From: Tritrichomonas musculus
Taxonomy: Eukaryota; Parabasalia; Tritrichomonadida; Tritrichomonadidae
Assembly: GCA_039105265.1 (NCBI GenBank)
Contig: JAPFFF010000005.1
Span: forward strand, 4,821,501 to 4,885,500
Direction: 5' to 3'
DNA length: 64,000 nucleotides
The first letter of the stretch is position 1, and the number at the start of each line of letters is the position of its first letter. The notes under the pieces were generated by a model. It ran no database searches and was not told the DNA's origin. It was given only the letters and a program-made list of their open reading frames with translations. The position numbers and the translations under genes were made by a program. Positions 30,580-41,525 of the stretch are shown piece after piece.

Positions 30580-33500
30580 ATGTCTATTGTACCATATGCT
30601 TTTCGTTGTAATGAAGCAACCAAGTTAAAGGATAAAGGTTTGTCGATAGAAGTAGCTGAAGATGATGAAGGTAACGAACAATTCAGTTTCACACGAGAGG
30701 ATGGTGAACCAGTCGCATTCAATAATATATATAGCAAAGCTGAAGTTGACCAAATGGCATTAGGAAAGGACTTTAAAATTGATTCATTTAAAGATCTAAC
30801 TATTACTGGTGGGCAAAGCTTACCTGTCTTCGCTGATGGTGCTACAAATACACAATATTGTACCACTTATAATAAACTGATGGAATTATTGAGAACCAAT
30901 TTTAATAATCTAACCAAATATATACATGACCTAAATATAGATGGGGTCGATTTGAGTGATTTGGCGAACACAGATATATCATTGAGTCAAATGAATTATA
31001 TCGATAACAACAACATAATTCAACCACACAATCCGTCAAGTATAAATGATGTCATCAAAACATACAACTCATCCAATACTTCGATTCAATCACTATTATC
31101 TAACATGAATGGGTTTGTGAAGAAATCCGGATTTGAGAATACAGATATATATCCTAATGGTCAACTGAATTTATTTGGCTCCTCATTATCAAATAATCTC
31201 AATGCAACCAATAATATCAAAACATATGCCAATCTATTCACCAGTCTCAATACCAATAATGCAAACCTATTACAAATATTGAATGGTCTTCAAAATGATA
31301 TATCAACTGCTTCCAATAGTGATATAACAAATCTCTTGAATACACTTGAGAATATGGAGTACCTCGTTGTCCTAAAAATAAATGATAGATATGAGATACG
31401 CAAAGTGAAGTGTCAAAAAGCTCCATCAGGTGATGACCTCCCAGTCGAGCCAACCAAATATGATGTCATCGTGAACCCAGATGATAATAAGGAGTATGAT
31501 ATCGAAGATGTGGATACACTGATTGAAAACAAGTCACCTATCAGTCACGATAACATGGATAAAGTTATCAATGTAGTGGTCAAGACATCAAGTTTTATGC
31601 TACTTCTATTGAAAAGTACATTCTCTATAACTGGTAAGCTATTATCATACACACTCTCAGGGGTATCATCTATGAGTAAGGTAACATACAATACAGCCGC
31701 ATCGTTGATGGAATCATTATATTTTAATTCAGGATACATCTGGCATTATACAATAGATACATCTGGTAAACTGGTTCGCTACCTAATCACATTTAAGGAT
31801 AGGGTTGTTGATGCACTACCAACAATTGATTCATCTACAGTACATAAAGTATTTGATAACTTTGGTAGTTTCATTAAATGGCTCCAAGAACCTGATAATT
31901 TTCTAATATGTGCAGGCACGTTTCAATTGACATTATTACTGATTATATATGGAATCAAAATAATATTCAATGAGGAGAAGACCTATAAGAAGCTTAGTCC
32001 CATGGAGCATAAATTGAAATTTGAAGAGATGAAGAGAGAGCATGCAGCTATAGCAGCTCGCCTCAAGAAGAAAGCTAAACCAACACCCCTTAGTGATGAG
32101 ATTGATATACTAACGGATGATAACCCATTATTGGATGTAGCATCAGTATTTGTTGATACGATTGATTTGGTGAATAATTTATGTGAGGCTCATAATTATG
32201 TCATGGATAGATTGGATGAGATACCCGCAGGCGATTCAAATTTTGCCAGTGAGGCAGGTATCGATGAATTCATAATTACAAACAAGGATGTATCTTCATT
32301 AACAAATACCATTAATAATATCGAATGTAACCTATTAGTTATTAATGTTCCTGATGAACAAAAACAAGCCTTCCTCAGCTACAATAGACCAATTTTCAAA
32401 ATTGTGTTACGAAAGAATGTTATATATGATAGCAAAGGCAGATATATTAAAGAGTTCTATATTGTATCCAAAAATAATAAGATACTGTGTCCAGTAATCA
32501 AATTTGATTCGTATCAAAATTTCTGTATTATCAATGATAGTTCTTTAATCGCAACAAGATCCATTGGACCTGCTGACCAAAATGACCTCGATGGTAAGTT
32601 TTATATAGCATTTGATAAAAAGTTACCATTTCATCCATATAAGCTATTCCTCAATGGAGAGTTATCAATTATGAATGAATACACACCAACTCTATTGAAA
32701 ACGGATAAGCCTATTAAATGTAAAACCATAATTGCTGATAATGCGTTGAAGCTTCATAAAAGTGATGTCCACTACTTCTATAAGCCATCCATTATTCAGG
32801 ATTACATTATACAGGATGAGGATTACTACAAAATTATATTTGAGGTGCCTGATGATTATACTATACCAGACCAACTCGAATTCAAGTTTACAGAACATTG
32901 TTTTGGTAACCATTGGTCATTGAAATGGTGTGCTGATGAGACCCATTCCAATAAAGGCTATTGGACAGGTAATAATATCCAAGGTAGACTCAATTCTAAA
33001 GTTATCACCAAATGGAATCTTCGACCCAGTAAGAAAACTAACGATTGCTACGGTTGCTGGATAACTATTAAGCAAACAGATTTGCACGAGTCGATAATTA
33101 CAAATGAAGGGAATGGTTTGATGCATTCGCTATTGAAAAACTATAAACATGTATTCAAAATTCAAATGAATGATGGTACTATTAGAGATGGTAGTGAATG
33201 GAATATGACATATGCTTACGAGAACCATTTAACAGATGGTCTATCGAACTCGTTACATCCAGGGTATTATGGTACCATCATTTTATATTTATCAATGGAT
33301 AACATCGAGGGAATTCGAACCGACCTGATTGATAAGATATATTTGGATATATATTTGGGGGATTCGATTACTGGCACTAGGTTATCATTCAAACCAGATG
33401 GGTTCCATGCTCAAAAGAATGGCAAGGTATATGTTGATGTCATCCCAATCCTAGATACGATTGAGAAGATTAGCTATGAATATTCTACTACTAAAATTAA

Positions 33501-35715
33501 TACAGATACCAAAAATATTGAACTATATTTGAAGAAAGATTTCACGGACCCCATTGATGAAGTGAATTGGGACCCATCAACTAACGCATTCAAATATATA
33601 ATCGACCAACAATATTATGAAGTACTCCCGAGACCAGATGCCGCGACAACCTTATATACTGATTACAATATAACATCATCTAAGGTCATTACGGCTGATA
33701 ATATTACTACCATGAGGAGTGATTTGAATGTACTCACTAACAACTTTGATGTAGTTAGTTATGATGTTAAAGATTTGACCAGTAGAGTGGATACATTAAA
33801 TGCAGAAATGGGTGAGACTAAAAGAATTACTCAACACTTGCAAGATGATATCGACCAGGTTCGAATCGTATCAAATGTAGCCCTGGCATTTGGAGTCATC
33901 GGCACGGCTGGTAGCATAGCCAATGTTGGATTGACGTTATTTCGAACAGGGTTCACAATCACTAAAGCTGGTATAGATTCAACCATTGAAGGTATATCCC
34001 AAGGTGAGCAAGCTTTATATCATCTAGGTGATGGAAGCAACCTACCTCCATTAAAAATAGCAAGGTCAACTACAACTGATTTAACTCCAATCATAAATTG
34101 GTGCGATGCAGATAAAGTTGCTGTCGAATATACTGATGATGTTAACAACCCCTCAACAACCATTACAACCTATAGAGATGCTATCGATTTATGCAACCAC
34201 TTCAGGGAGTCATTGAAACCAGCATTTAGACTATTAGCTGAAAAAATAAATGAGGTTGAATTTAATACAACCCTACTTGATGATATCTATATTTCCAAAA
34301 ATAATTTAGTTAGAGATGACACTATTGATATTGTTGGTAAGCTAGTCAATAAGGATGTTCATCTTGAAGCTGAAGATGTGATTACAAATGGAACTATCAA
34401 AGTTAGGCTGATGTTAATGTTTATTAGCGAATTCAATGATATAGACTATGAGGAATATATTGTTACAATTACTATAGAGAATGGTAGTGTTAGTCAATAT
34501 GAAGGTTGCGATTACTTCCCAACATGCACTCTCAATGATAAGATTATAATCATACCTAATCCCCAAAATGTTAAAGTCAATACTATTACTATCAAGGAGA
34601 ATACTTGTGTTAGGAGGATGTCATTTACACCAAATGATTTAGCCTATACCTGTGACATAAATGCTCTTCATAATAAAATTGATGCTATCCATGAACAGAC
34701 CAAATCTAATGATGCTTCACTAGCTACAATCATAAACGAGTACCCCACGGTTGATGAGGTCAATGATGTACTAAAGGAGTATGCATTAAAGAAAGATATT
34801 AGCAAATTTAGAGATAAGAATGATTTGGTATATAAGGAGTCTATTGAAGTGCCATTTGAAAATGTACAGGATAGTTCAGGGGTGTGGGAAGTCAAAATAA
34901 AACTGTGTAGAGGAACTCATCTTGTTGGAACAATAACTAATGACTCTAATATGATTCAAAATTTTGATTTTATGTTTGATTATAATGGTGTTATCACTGA
35001 AGATGGAGATGTTAATATAGATATTGAAATTGATAGAGAAACTTATTACTTAACTTATTATAAAAGTGATATTAATGGCCTGTGCTTTTATATAGAGAAT
35101 GGTACAGAATGCTTCAATACCAAATTAACATTCGCAGAAATAATACTCAAACAAGACATTATAGCATTGAAGAGTGACATACCAGCACCACTAGACCTAA
35201 CCAATTATGTACTCAAGAGTGACACCTATTCCAAGACTGAAAGTGATGCCAAGTTTGCATTGAAGAGTGACATTAGAGCATATAATGACTTATCATATTG
35301 CTCTACAAATAAGACAACATTAACTGTTGGGAAGATGGCTTATAATGGTGCCCCTAAAATATTACCATTCCATGATGGAGCTCATATTAAATTTAATGCC
35401 AGCTTTGCAGACTATACAGAAGCCTTTGATTTCATATTTAGAACTACTTCCATAACAGAAGATGTTCACACTATGATATATACCCTTCATGGTCATGAGT
35501 ATAATATAACATGGGAGGACAACCATTTTGGAGAGTTCAATGTTAAACTCAATAATGTAACAAAGCCTATCTCATATAGTAATATGATTGCTGATATAGG
35601 TGAACAACATGATACAATAGCTTTGAATAGTCAAATTACAGAACTAAGAAATTATATTAGCATGTTGGAAGCTAGGGTAGCATCATTAGAAAATGGTTTA
35701 TTCACCACTCAATAA
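30580..35715 (+). CDS. Maverick: giant fibre-like protein
   Basis: 1711 residues starting MSIVPYAFRCNEATKLKDKG. Two hydrophobic stretches are seen, around FQLTLLLIIYGIKIIF and around VALAFGVIGTAGSIANVG. The C-terminal region has VLKSDTYSKTESDAKFALKS, the style of short repeats in phage and virus tail-fibre proteins, and it ends with a heptad coiled coil (SQITELRNYISMLEARVASL) suited to trimer formation. A similar word, YSKAEVDQMALGKDF, occurs near the N-terminus. It is likely a surface or attachment protein of the particle; this is inference. Confidence 0.55.
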   Translation: MSIVPYAFRCNEATKLKDKGLSIEVAEDDEGNEQFSFTREDGEPVAFNNIYSKAEVDQMALGKDFKIDSFKDLTITGGQSLPVFADGATNTQYCTTYNKLMELLRTNFNNLTKYIHDLNIDGVDLSDLANTDISLSQMNYIDNNNIIQPHNPSSINDVIKTYNSSNTSIQSLLSNMNGFVKKSGFENTDIYPNGQLNLFGSSLSNNLNATNNIKTYANLFTSLNTNNANLLQILNGLQNDISTASNSDITNLLNTLENMEYLVVLKINDRYEIRKVKCQKAPSGDDLPVEPTKYDVIVNPDDNKEYDIEDVDTLIENKSPISHDNMDKVINVVVKTSSFMLLLLKSTFSITGKLLSYTLSGVSSMSKVTYNTAASLMESLYFNSGYIWHYTIDTSGKLVRYLITFKDRVVDALPTIDSSTVHKVFDNFGSFIKWLQEPDNFLICAGTFQLTLLLIIYGIKIIFNEEKTYKKLSPMEHKLKFEEMKREHAAIAARLKKKAKPTPLSDEIDILTDDNPLLDVASVFVDTIDLVNNLCEAHNYVMDRLDEIPAGDSNFASEAGIDEFIITNKDVSSLTNTINNIECNLLVINVPDEQKQAFLSYNRPIFKIVLRKNVIYDSKGRYIKEFYIVSKNNKILCPVIKFDSYQNFCIINDSSLIATRSIGPADQNDLDGKFYIAFDKKLPFHPYKLFLNGELSIMNEYTPTLLKTDKPIKCKTIIADNALKLHKSDVHYFYKPSIIQDYIIQDEDYYKIIFEVPDDYTIPDQLEFKFTEHCFGNHWSLKWCADETHSNKGYWTGNNIQGRLNSKVITKWNLRPSKKTNDCYGCWITIKQTDLHESIITNEGNGLMHSLLKNYKHVFKIQMNDGTIRDGSEWNMTYAYENHLTDGLSNSLHPGYYGTIILYLSMDNIEGIRTDLIDKIYLDIYLGDSITGTRLSFKPDGFHAQKNGKVYVDVIPILDTIEKISYEYSTTKINTDTKNIELYLKKDFTDPIDEVNWDPSTNAFKYIIDQQYYEVLPRPDAATTLYTDYNITSSKVITADNITTMRSDLNVLTNNFDVVSYDVKDLTSRVDTLNAEMGETKRITQHLQDDIDQVRIVSNVALAFGVIGTAGSIANVGLTLFRTGFTITKAGIDSTIEGISQGEQALYHLGDGSNLPPLKIARSTTTDLTPIINWCDADKVAVEYTDDVNNPSTTITTYRDAIDLCNHFRESLKPAFRLLAEKINEVEFNTTLLDDIYISKNNLVRDDTIDIVGKLVNKDVHLEAEDVITNGTIKVRLMLMFISEFNDIDYEEYIVTITIENGSVSQYEGCDYFPTCTLNDKIIIIPNPQNVKVNTITIKENTCVRRMSFTPNDLAYTCDINALHNKIDAIHEQTKSNDASLATIINEYPTVDEVNDVLKEYALKKDISKFRDKNDLVYKESIEVPFENVQDSSGVWEVKIKLCRGTHLVGTITNDSNMIQNFDFMFDYNGVITEDGDVNIDIEIDRETYYLTYYKSDINGLCFYIENGTECFNTKLTFAEIILKQDIIALKSDIPAPLDLTNYVLKSDTYSKTESDAKFALKSDIRAYNDLSYCSTNKTTLTVGKMAYNGAPKILPFHDGAHIKFNASFADYTEAFDFIFRTTSITEDVHTMIYTLHGHEYNITWEDNHFGEFNVKLNNVTKPISYSNMIADIGEQHDTIALNSQITELRNYISMLEARVASLENGLFTTQ

Positions 35716-35733
35716 GTTAGCCAATCAAAAATA

Positions 35734-38700
35734 TTAAAACTTCATCGTCCTATTAAATTGAGGGAGATTGATTTGCTGATACAATTTATTTTTGCGAAAA
35801 CAATTGGCACCATCGAGTAGGTTAAATGTAATCTCCTCACCATTATACATGAGCTCATATAATTCTTCAACACTAATATTATGATGCTTACAATAATTGA
35901 GAATACATTGTTTAGGAACACCTTTCATTCTAATATGATATCCTTCGTTGCCATTCTCATCGACCAGTATATCTAGATATGATTTCTTACCAAGCGCTAT
36001 CAGTTTACGTGAATGGACTTCGCCAACAGCACCATCAAATCTGTCGAAATCAATATGAAACTGACACATCTGCTTACCAATCAATTGTCTCCCATATTTT
36101 GAATTATATATTTTTGCGATGCGTTCAACATCATCTTCCATAATATGCATGCTATCAGTATCTTGATAATATATATTGATGCCGTGTTGCTCAGCCGTAT
36201 TCATAACTCTATTCATAATATGCTTACTCCATGAGAGAACTGATGCCCCAAATTGTGGTAGGTTGAAGTGATTATATATAGGCTTCATCTTCTTAACATA
36301 AACGTTGTTAATATTATCGGTTTCTGTAATCTCACTTATATAATTATAATTCCTCCAGATATAGTTATATATCTTCTCCTTGGGGACGGATTTAGTCTCG
36401 ATTGGAATAGCTTTCAAAATAGACTTACCATATATACTATTGAGGAGCAGCTTAATAGTTTGCTCCAACGGATTACATGCTCGTTGGTATCTCAATCTAA
36501 GTCTAAATAATTTATCGATGAACTTATTTATAGTTGTATTGAAACCTTCATTGAAATAGTATCCGCGAATGAACTCATAATCGAAATCATAAAACTCCAT
36601 TAAATCCATGAATGCTATCTTGTCGATATAGAAATGGGTGACTGGATTGTTATCAAATATCTTGCTACCATTATCATCCCGATGGAATACATGCCCAAAT
36701 TTGTAATCAATATCACTCTTACATTTAATTTTTGTAATATTGATTTCTGCAAAAAACGTGTCATATTTCAACAGCTCTTCCTTCGAAACATTTGCGGGGA
36801 TGATCTTAGGCTTGCCCTTGGGTACCCCATTCATAATTCTCATCGCAGATGGATATAAAGACACGGCATCGAAGTCTTGGATGCGCCCCTCTATGTATTG
36901 CTTATCATTATTCGCAGTCATTGTCCTACCTCCGCTTACACATCTCAGGATAAAATTCTGGGGCTTACCACTCAACTCATAGCATCCATTAAAGCATCCA
37001 TATCTCTTAGCGAAATCGTATCCAATAGCTGAGATAGATATATAGTTATGAATGTTTAACATATTAATCTTGGTTTCATGAAATATTTTCATGAGGTCTT
37101 CATTAAATTTCTCCAAGCCCTTCATCAAAACTATGCAATCCTTCTTGCAATAAAATTTCGCATATTTCATAATATCTATATTTAATGAGTCATACGCATC
37201 AGCTATCTTCGCATTTTCAATCAACTGTTTAAAATCTCGTGCAATCTCATGCAAAGATTTCTCATCTTTTTTCTCATCATAATATTGTATTTGGAATTCT
37301 AACGCTGGCACGATACAACGTTTAATATTATGTTCCGTATATAACTTATAAGCCATGATTTCCTTGTGGACATCTAAGTTGAACATGCTCGCGAATTTCC
37401 TCAAGGGCTTATTAATTAGAGAATAGCTGTTGCGGAACGTTAACGTTTTCACAATCTTGTTATCGATATATTTGTTCATGATGATTTGTAATATAGTACC
37501 TGCTCGCTCAAGTATCTTGGGTTGCCAACCATATGTGTTCATGAAGAAGCATGCATCATATTTTAGATTGTGAAAGTATGTTAATGATTGGTCCTGTAAA
37601 TAATCTAATAGCTGTTCATTAATATTATCTCCTGTGAAAGATATACTGTGAATATATGCACCATCTCTCCAAGCTGTACAATTTAGATATGGAACATGAG
37701 GAGACACAGTTGAGTTGGTTTCGTAATCGCTATAATAAATCCTACTCCATTGCTTACCATAATTAGTATCTGTTTTGATAGGTTTGCAACATAGCTCCTC
37801 ATCATAATTTAAATCGACATAGTCATTGAGATTATTATTGAATTCGGTCGTTGCTAATATATTTAATTCACAATTCTTAATCTCTCTAAATAAGTTTAAA
37901 TCAAACATCTTACGTAGTATAATCATTGGAGTGGTACCTTCATTTTTATATAGAGGGGTATCTTTATTAACACCCTTGATTAGAACTCTCCTATCAATGG
38001 GAATATGAGCAAATTTTACATCAAGCTCATCTCTATGTTCCAAATAATATGTTGTCGCCATGATATTTTTATTAATCATGTAGTGATTCTTATATAGGAG
38101 TAGGTCGACAGTTCTCACGTAATCCTTAGCCCATGGTTTCTTTCGCGTATCAATTCTAACATTATATTGGTGGCGAGTATCTTTGGATTCATCGATACGT
38201 CGTATAATGAAGTGGCATTTGAATTCCTTGGCAACACTGATAATACGATTACAAGGAACTCGCTTAGTCCTAATATAATTCCTCAAATGATTTATTTCAT
38301 CTATCTCAAACACACCTGATTGAATACATGCATATACGAAGCAGTTGTCCTTATAATTATTTTTGTCTATGGAACTAAATATATGATAATCTGTCAAATC
38401 GATATTGCTCAAATTGATATATGGGAAAAATCCGCCATCATACATGTTTCTAAAATCTTCATCAATCTCAATCTCTTCATTATAAACTGTATTCGTATCA
38501 GGGTCCAATTTTTGTATCGAAAATGTGGTGGTCTTTTTGAACTTACTTTTAGTTACAAATAATGCTTCGTATCGAACGGGTATAAATGTGCTGTTGTAGT
38601 TGGGATTTACATCACTAGCATCTTCGATCAAATCAACGGTGCCTGCGATATGACCAATCGTGTTATCAATCATCCATTTATCACTCAGGGTGAAATATTT

Positions 38701-39264
38701 ATAGGTACCATCGAGTGAGTGAGCTTTGACAACAGGTCTCTCATCACCTTTCAAACTATAACATTTTCTCAACGCCTCACAAAATGCTAAACGTTTGTCT
38801 TCATCATCTCCTATCAACACATCAAATGATATCCTCCTATTCACGTATAACATATATTCGGTCATATATTTTTGGAAATTGCGTTTATTGACAACATCCT
38901 TGATTCGTTTCTCATATTGAATTCTCTCATCAGTCTTGGATTGATATAAGTTGATGGGGATGTTTAATATAAGCCTCTCCTCTAATGCGTTGTCGCGAAT
39001 ACTATTTTTATACTGATTACGTTGCTGAACTCGATTGATATGACTCGATTTGCTTTTACGAATGGTCGCGAATAATTTATTATCATCCTTATCAAATGCT
39101 CTAATATAATCATCAACGCAAACACCTCTCCTATTAATATGCATACTTATCAATCGATTCGATAACTCACCCTTCAACTCTCTCAACGATGCAGTTTTAT
39201 TAGCGAATCCGGGTAACGATAAGATATCTCTTTTGGTGAGTTTACTTAATAATTTATTTTTCAT
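35734..39264 (-). CDS. Maverick: protein-primed DNA polymerase B
   Basis: 1176 residues. Exonuclease motifs are seen as YYSDYETNS, TYFHNLKYDACFF and YAKFYCKKDC; polymerase motifs are FDAVSLYPSAM, LLLNSIYGKS and YYQDTDSMHI. This is the family B, protein-primed (pPolB) type that copies the element from its ends. The first roughly 55 residues (LTKRDILSLPGFA ... RGVCVDDYI) match the start of the 389-residue protein at 45198-46367. It converges with the giant gene (18 bp between stops) and diverges from the HNH gene. Confidence 0.93.
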   Translation of the reverse strand: MKNKLLSKLTKRDILSLPGFANKTASLRELKGELSNRLISMHINRRGVCVDDYIRAFDKDDNKLFATIRKSKSSHINRVQQRNQYKNSIRDNALEERLILNIPINLYQSKTDERIQYEKRIKDVVNKRNFQKYMTEYMLYVNRRISFDVLIGDDEDKRLAFCEALRKCYSLKGDERPVVKAHSLDGTYKYFTLSDKWMIDNTIGHIAGTVDLIEDASDVNPNYNSTFIPVRYEALFVTKSKFKKTTTFSIQKLDPDTNTVYNEEIEIDEDFRNMYDGGFFPYINLSNIDLTDYHIFSSIDKNNYKDNCFVYACIQSGVFEIDEINHLRNYIRTKRVPCNRIISVAKEFKCHFIIRRIDESKDTRHQYNVRIDTRKKPWAKDYVRTVDLLLYKNHYMINKNIMATTYYLEHRDELDVKFAHIPIDRRVLIKGVNKDTPLYKNEGTTPMIILRKMFDLNLFREIKNCELNILATTEFNNNLNDYVDLNYDEELCCKPIKTDTNYGKQWSRIYYSDYETNSTVSPHVPYLNCTAWRDGAYIHSISFTGDNINEQLLDYLQDQSLTYFHNLKYDACFFMNTYGWQPKILERAGTILQIIMNKYIDNKIVKTLTFRNSYSLINKPLRKFASMFNLDVHKEIMAYKLYTEHNIKRCIVPALEFQIQYYDEKKDEKSLHEIARDFKQLIENAKIADAYDSLNIDIMKYAKFYCKKDCIVLMKGLEKFNEDLMKIFHETKINMLNIHNYISISAIGYDFAKRYGCFNGCYELSGKPQNFILRCVSGGRTMTANNDKQYIEGRIQDFDAVSLYPSAMRIMNGVPKGKPKIIPANVSKEELLKYDTFFAEINITKIKCKSDIDYKFGHVFHRDDNGSKIFDNNPVTHFYIDKIAFMDLMEFYDFDYEFIRGYYFNEGFNTTINKFIDKLFRLRLRYQRACNPLEQTIKLLLNSIYGKSILKAIPIETKSVPKEKIYNYIWRNYNYISEITETDNINNVYVKKMKPIYNHFNLPQFGASVLSWSKHIMNRVMNTAEQHGINIYYQDTDSMHIMEDDVERIAKIYNSKYGRQLIGKQMCQFHIDFDRFDGAVGEVHSRKLIALGKKSYLDILVDENGNEGYHIRMKGVPKQCILNYCKHHNISVEELYELMYNGEEITFNLLDGANCFRKNKLYQQINLPQFNRTMKF

Positions 39265-39326
39265 TTATATATCATTAAAAATGGCCCGGTTTCAAAATCA
39301 ACTCATTTTTTTATCGCGCTATCAAA

Positions 39327-40052
39327 ATGTCTCACGATAATATCAATATTGACCAATTATTGGAACGCATCAAATTACTTGAGGAGGAGAATGCTAGATT
39401 GAAGGCTACCCCTGATCTTGTCGATGTTGGTTGCAATACAGATGGACGCGGTGATGATGTATGTCCCACCGTTGAAAAGGATGAAGATGCTAAATGGTTC
39501 CCCCTCAAGAATTATGAAAACGAGTATGAGATATTGAACTGCTACCCTTATCCAATTCGTAAGATAGCAACTGGTAGGATTGTTACTGAATTCAAAAATA
39601 AAACTAGCGGATACATCCAAGTATCTCTCAATGGTAGCTGTCAACAAAAACATAGACTTGTTGCACTACAATTCATATATAACGATGACCCTGTAAACAA
39701 AACTATCGTCGACCATATAGAGCAGGATAGGACATATTATCATGTAAAATGTTTACGATGGGTTTCGACTCAAGATAATAATAAAAATAGGAGTTCAACG
39801 AGAGGTATTGTATACGAGTATTTTGACGATATAGATGAAGATGCAATTGTGGTGAATAAATACGGTGACCACTTATTTGAGAACTATTATTATTTCGATA
39901 ATAAGTTTTACTATTTCAACGGAGTACGTTACAGAGAATTATATATCAAAGAGAATAAATCAGGTGTTCTATTTGTTAGCATGAAGGATACTAAAAATAG
40001 AACTGTCAATGTATATGTAAATAGATTCAAGAAAATATATAACTTGAATTAG
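39327..40052 (+). CDS. Maverick: HNH endonuclease with NUMOD4-like start
   Basis: 241 residues. A short leucine-zipper-like helix (IDQLLERIKLLEEENARLK) is followed by a NUMOD4-like Trp/Tyr motif (WFPLKNYENEYEILN), then the HNH core with KHRLVALQFIYN, IVDHIEQDRT and CLRWVSTQDNNKN. Such proteins nick or cut DNA and are often free-standing homing-type nucleases in large DNA viruses and phages. The C-terminal third is Tyr/Asn-rich and unassigned. The gene lies 62 bp from the divergent polymerase gene. Confidence 0.75.
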   Translation: MSHDNINIDQLLERIKLLEEENARLKATPDLVDVGCNTDGRGDDVCPTVEKDEDAKWFPLKNYENEYEILNCYPYPIRKIATGRIVTEFKNKTSGYIQVSLNGSCQQKHRLVALQFIYNDDPVNKTIVDHIEQDRTYYHVKCLRWVSTQDNNKNRSSTRGIVYEYFDDIDEDAIVVNKYGDHLFENYYYFDNKFYYFNGVRYRELYIKENKSGVLFVSMKDTKNRTVNVYVNRFKKIYNLN

Positions 40053-40139
40053 TATTATTTTTGCGGAGCATATTATTTGTTATCCTCAATACTGATAATT
40101 CTAACAAAAATAAAATATGGTTCGATAAAATGTAATTAT

Positions 40140-40532
40140 TTAGTTATTACAATTATCTACTAAGGGCTCATCATCAGGTGTCTCATTAATCGTTTCATTA
40201 ACACTACAATCGATGTTATCTGCATCAGGGGCATCTTCCTCCTCTGCAAGCTCATCAAGATGTTCCTTAACATATCTCCTCAGTATCTCCATTTCATATT
40301 TTTTGCGTAATCTATATTCACGTTGCTGTTGGCGTCTAGCAGTTCGTCGCTCGTCATCATTAGCATACTTACATCTTCGCCCACGAGGCTTCTTAGATGT
40401 AGGTTCAATAGGTTCATCATCAATGTTATCAATCTTATTTAATACATCACTCGATTTCGATTTAACAATTGTCCTGTTGACGGATGGATGTTGCTTAGTA
40501 ATAGTTGGGCTATCTACTTTCGATTCACTCAT
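40140..40532 (-). CDS. Maverick: small basic DNA-binding-like protein
   Basis: 130 residues. The middle has KKPRGRRCKYANDDERRTAR followed by RQQQREYRLRKKYEMEILRR, an AT-hook-like word followed by a basic helix similar to bZIP basic regions or small viral nucleoid proteins. Both tails are acidic. Possibly a transcription or packaging factor; family not certain. Confidence 0.6.
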   Translation of the reverse strand: MSESKVDSPTITKQHPSVNRTIVKSKSSDVLNKIDNIDDEPIEPTSKKPRGRRCKYANDDERRTARRQQQREYRLRKKYEMEILRRYVKEHLDELAEEEDAPDADNIDCSVNETINETPDDEPLVDNCNN

Positions 40533-40579
40533 TTGCTTATCGAGAAAAAAATATTTTTATAAAAATAATCGATGCATAT

Positions 40580-41038
40580 TTATACGAAGCAATCATCCTT
40601 TATATCGCTATCATCGAATTCAATTTTGAACTGGTCGCGAATACATTTGATATTATGTTTGTTGACGCATTCGAGAACGTGGCATGGATAGTATGGGGTG
40701 TCCATATATGTTTGCATTGTGAGTTCTATGATAAGGACGTATAGCTTATCCTTGCTATCGAATTTGCAGTTGAATGATACTATAATCGAATCCCCAAACA
40801 ATTTAATGATTTTATTATAGTTGATGAATACATTATTTTTCTTATTAGATGATTCGAGTGTGATGAATAAAGGTTTGCAACAATATTTGTCAAACTTATT
40901 TTTAAATACTTTCTCCCCTTCGAAATAGATGACAGCCTTTACAAACTTGTTGTTCTTATATGTATCATTGATAAATGAAACGAGCTTGGTTGGTGAGTAG
41001 AAGTTATTGTTAGTGTCTACGATTGAATCAACAGACAT
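40580..41038 (-). CDS. Maverick: unknown protein, 152 residues
   Basis: Starts MSVDSIVDTNNNFYSPTKLV. Globular, Phe/Tyr/Lys-rich, with five cysteines; no signal peptide. A T-rich tract and AAATG precede the start, as in its neighbours, which supports it as a real gene. Family not recognised. Confidence 0.6.
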   Translation of the reverse strand: MSVDSIVDTNNNFYSPTKLVSFINDTYKNNKFVKAVIYFEGEKVFKNKFDKYCCKPLFITLESSNKKNNVFINYNKIIKLFGDSIIVSFNCKFDSKDKLYVLIIELTMQTYMDTPYYPCHVLECVNKHNIKCIRDQFKIEFDDSDIKDDCFV

Positions 41039-41525
41039 TTATATTAGGATAAAAAATAAAATAATTTTGGACATGTGATATAAAAAATATTTTTGAAAAA
41101 TTTTGGGTATATAGAGCGAGCAGGAACTGCGTTCTATATGTATGATGGAATATAATTGGAACAGTTTAAATAGTAAATCGAAAACATATATGTGTTAGCG
41201 CTAACTGGTATAGTTGTTGGATCATGAAGCATGTCTCCCAGCTTCGGCGGCAGGCATGAGTTCGATTCGCTGCCATACCGATTTTTCGTATTATTTTCGG
41301 TCCATATTTGTGATAGAGCCCTAGCGAACTAAACACCTTGTGGTAAGCTATTACTTGTGGATTATGGATAATACGAAGCATTGTCGGCAATGCAAACCCA
41401 AACCAGCTCCTGTAATTGGATGCAGATATTTTCCTTGGGGGATTGATATATAATCCCGGGTACGTATGTTGGTTCCTCGAGAGAATGCATTACGCATCCA
41501 GTTATGGGGGTTGGTTTTTGCATTT
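41039..41525. other. Maverick: non-coding gap with tRNA-like and repeat motifs
   Basis: No convincing gene; frames of 74 and 63 residues on the minus strand lack support. The gap contains CGAGCAGGAACTGCGTTCTA (41117-41136), repeated in the next gap, and a GC-richer block at about 41193-41280 with a B-box-like GAGTTCGATTC and a GGCAG...CTGCC stem. Confidence 0.45.

Noticed and set aside
30564-30866. N-terminal extension of the minus-strand gene at 29817
   Set aside because: The open frame continues upstream, but it overlaps the start of the giant plus-strand gene; the ATG at 30563 gives a clean divergent pair.
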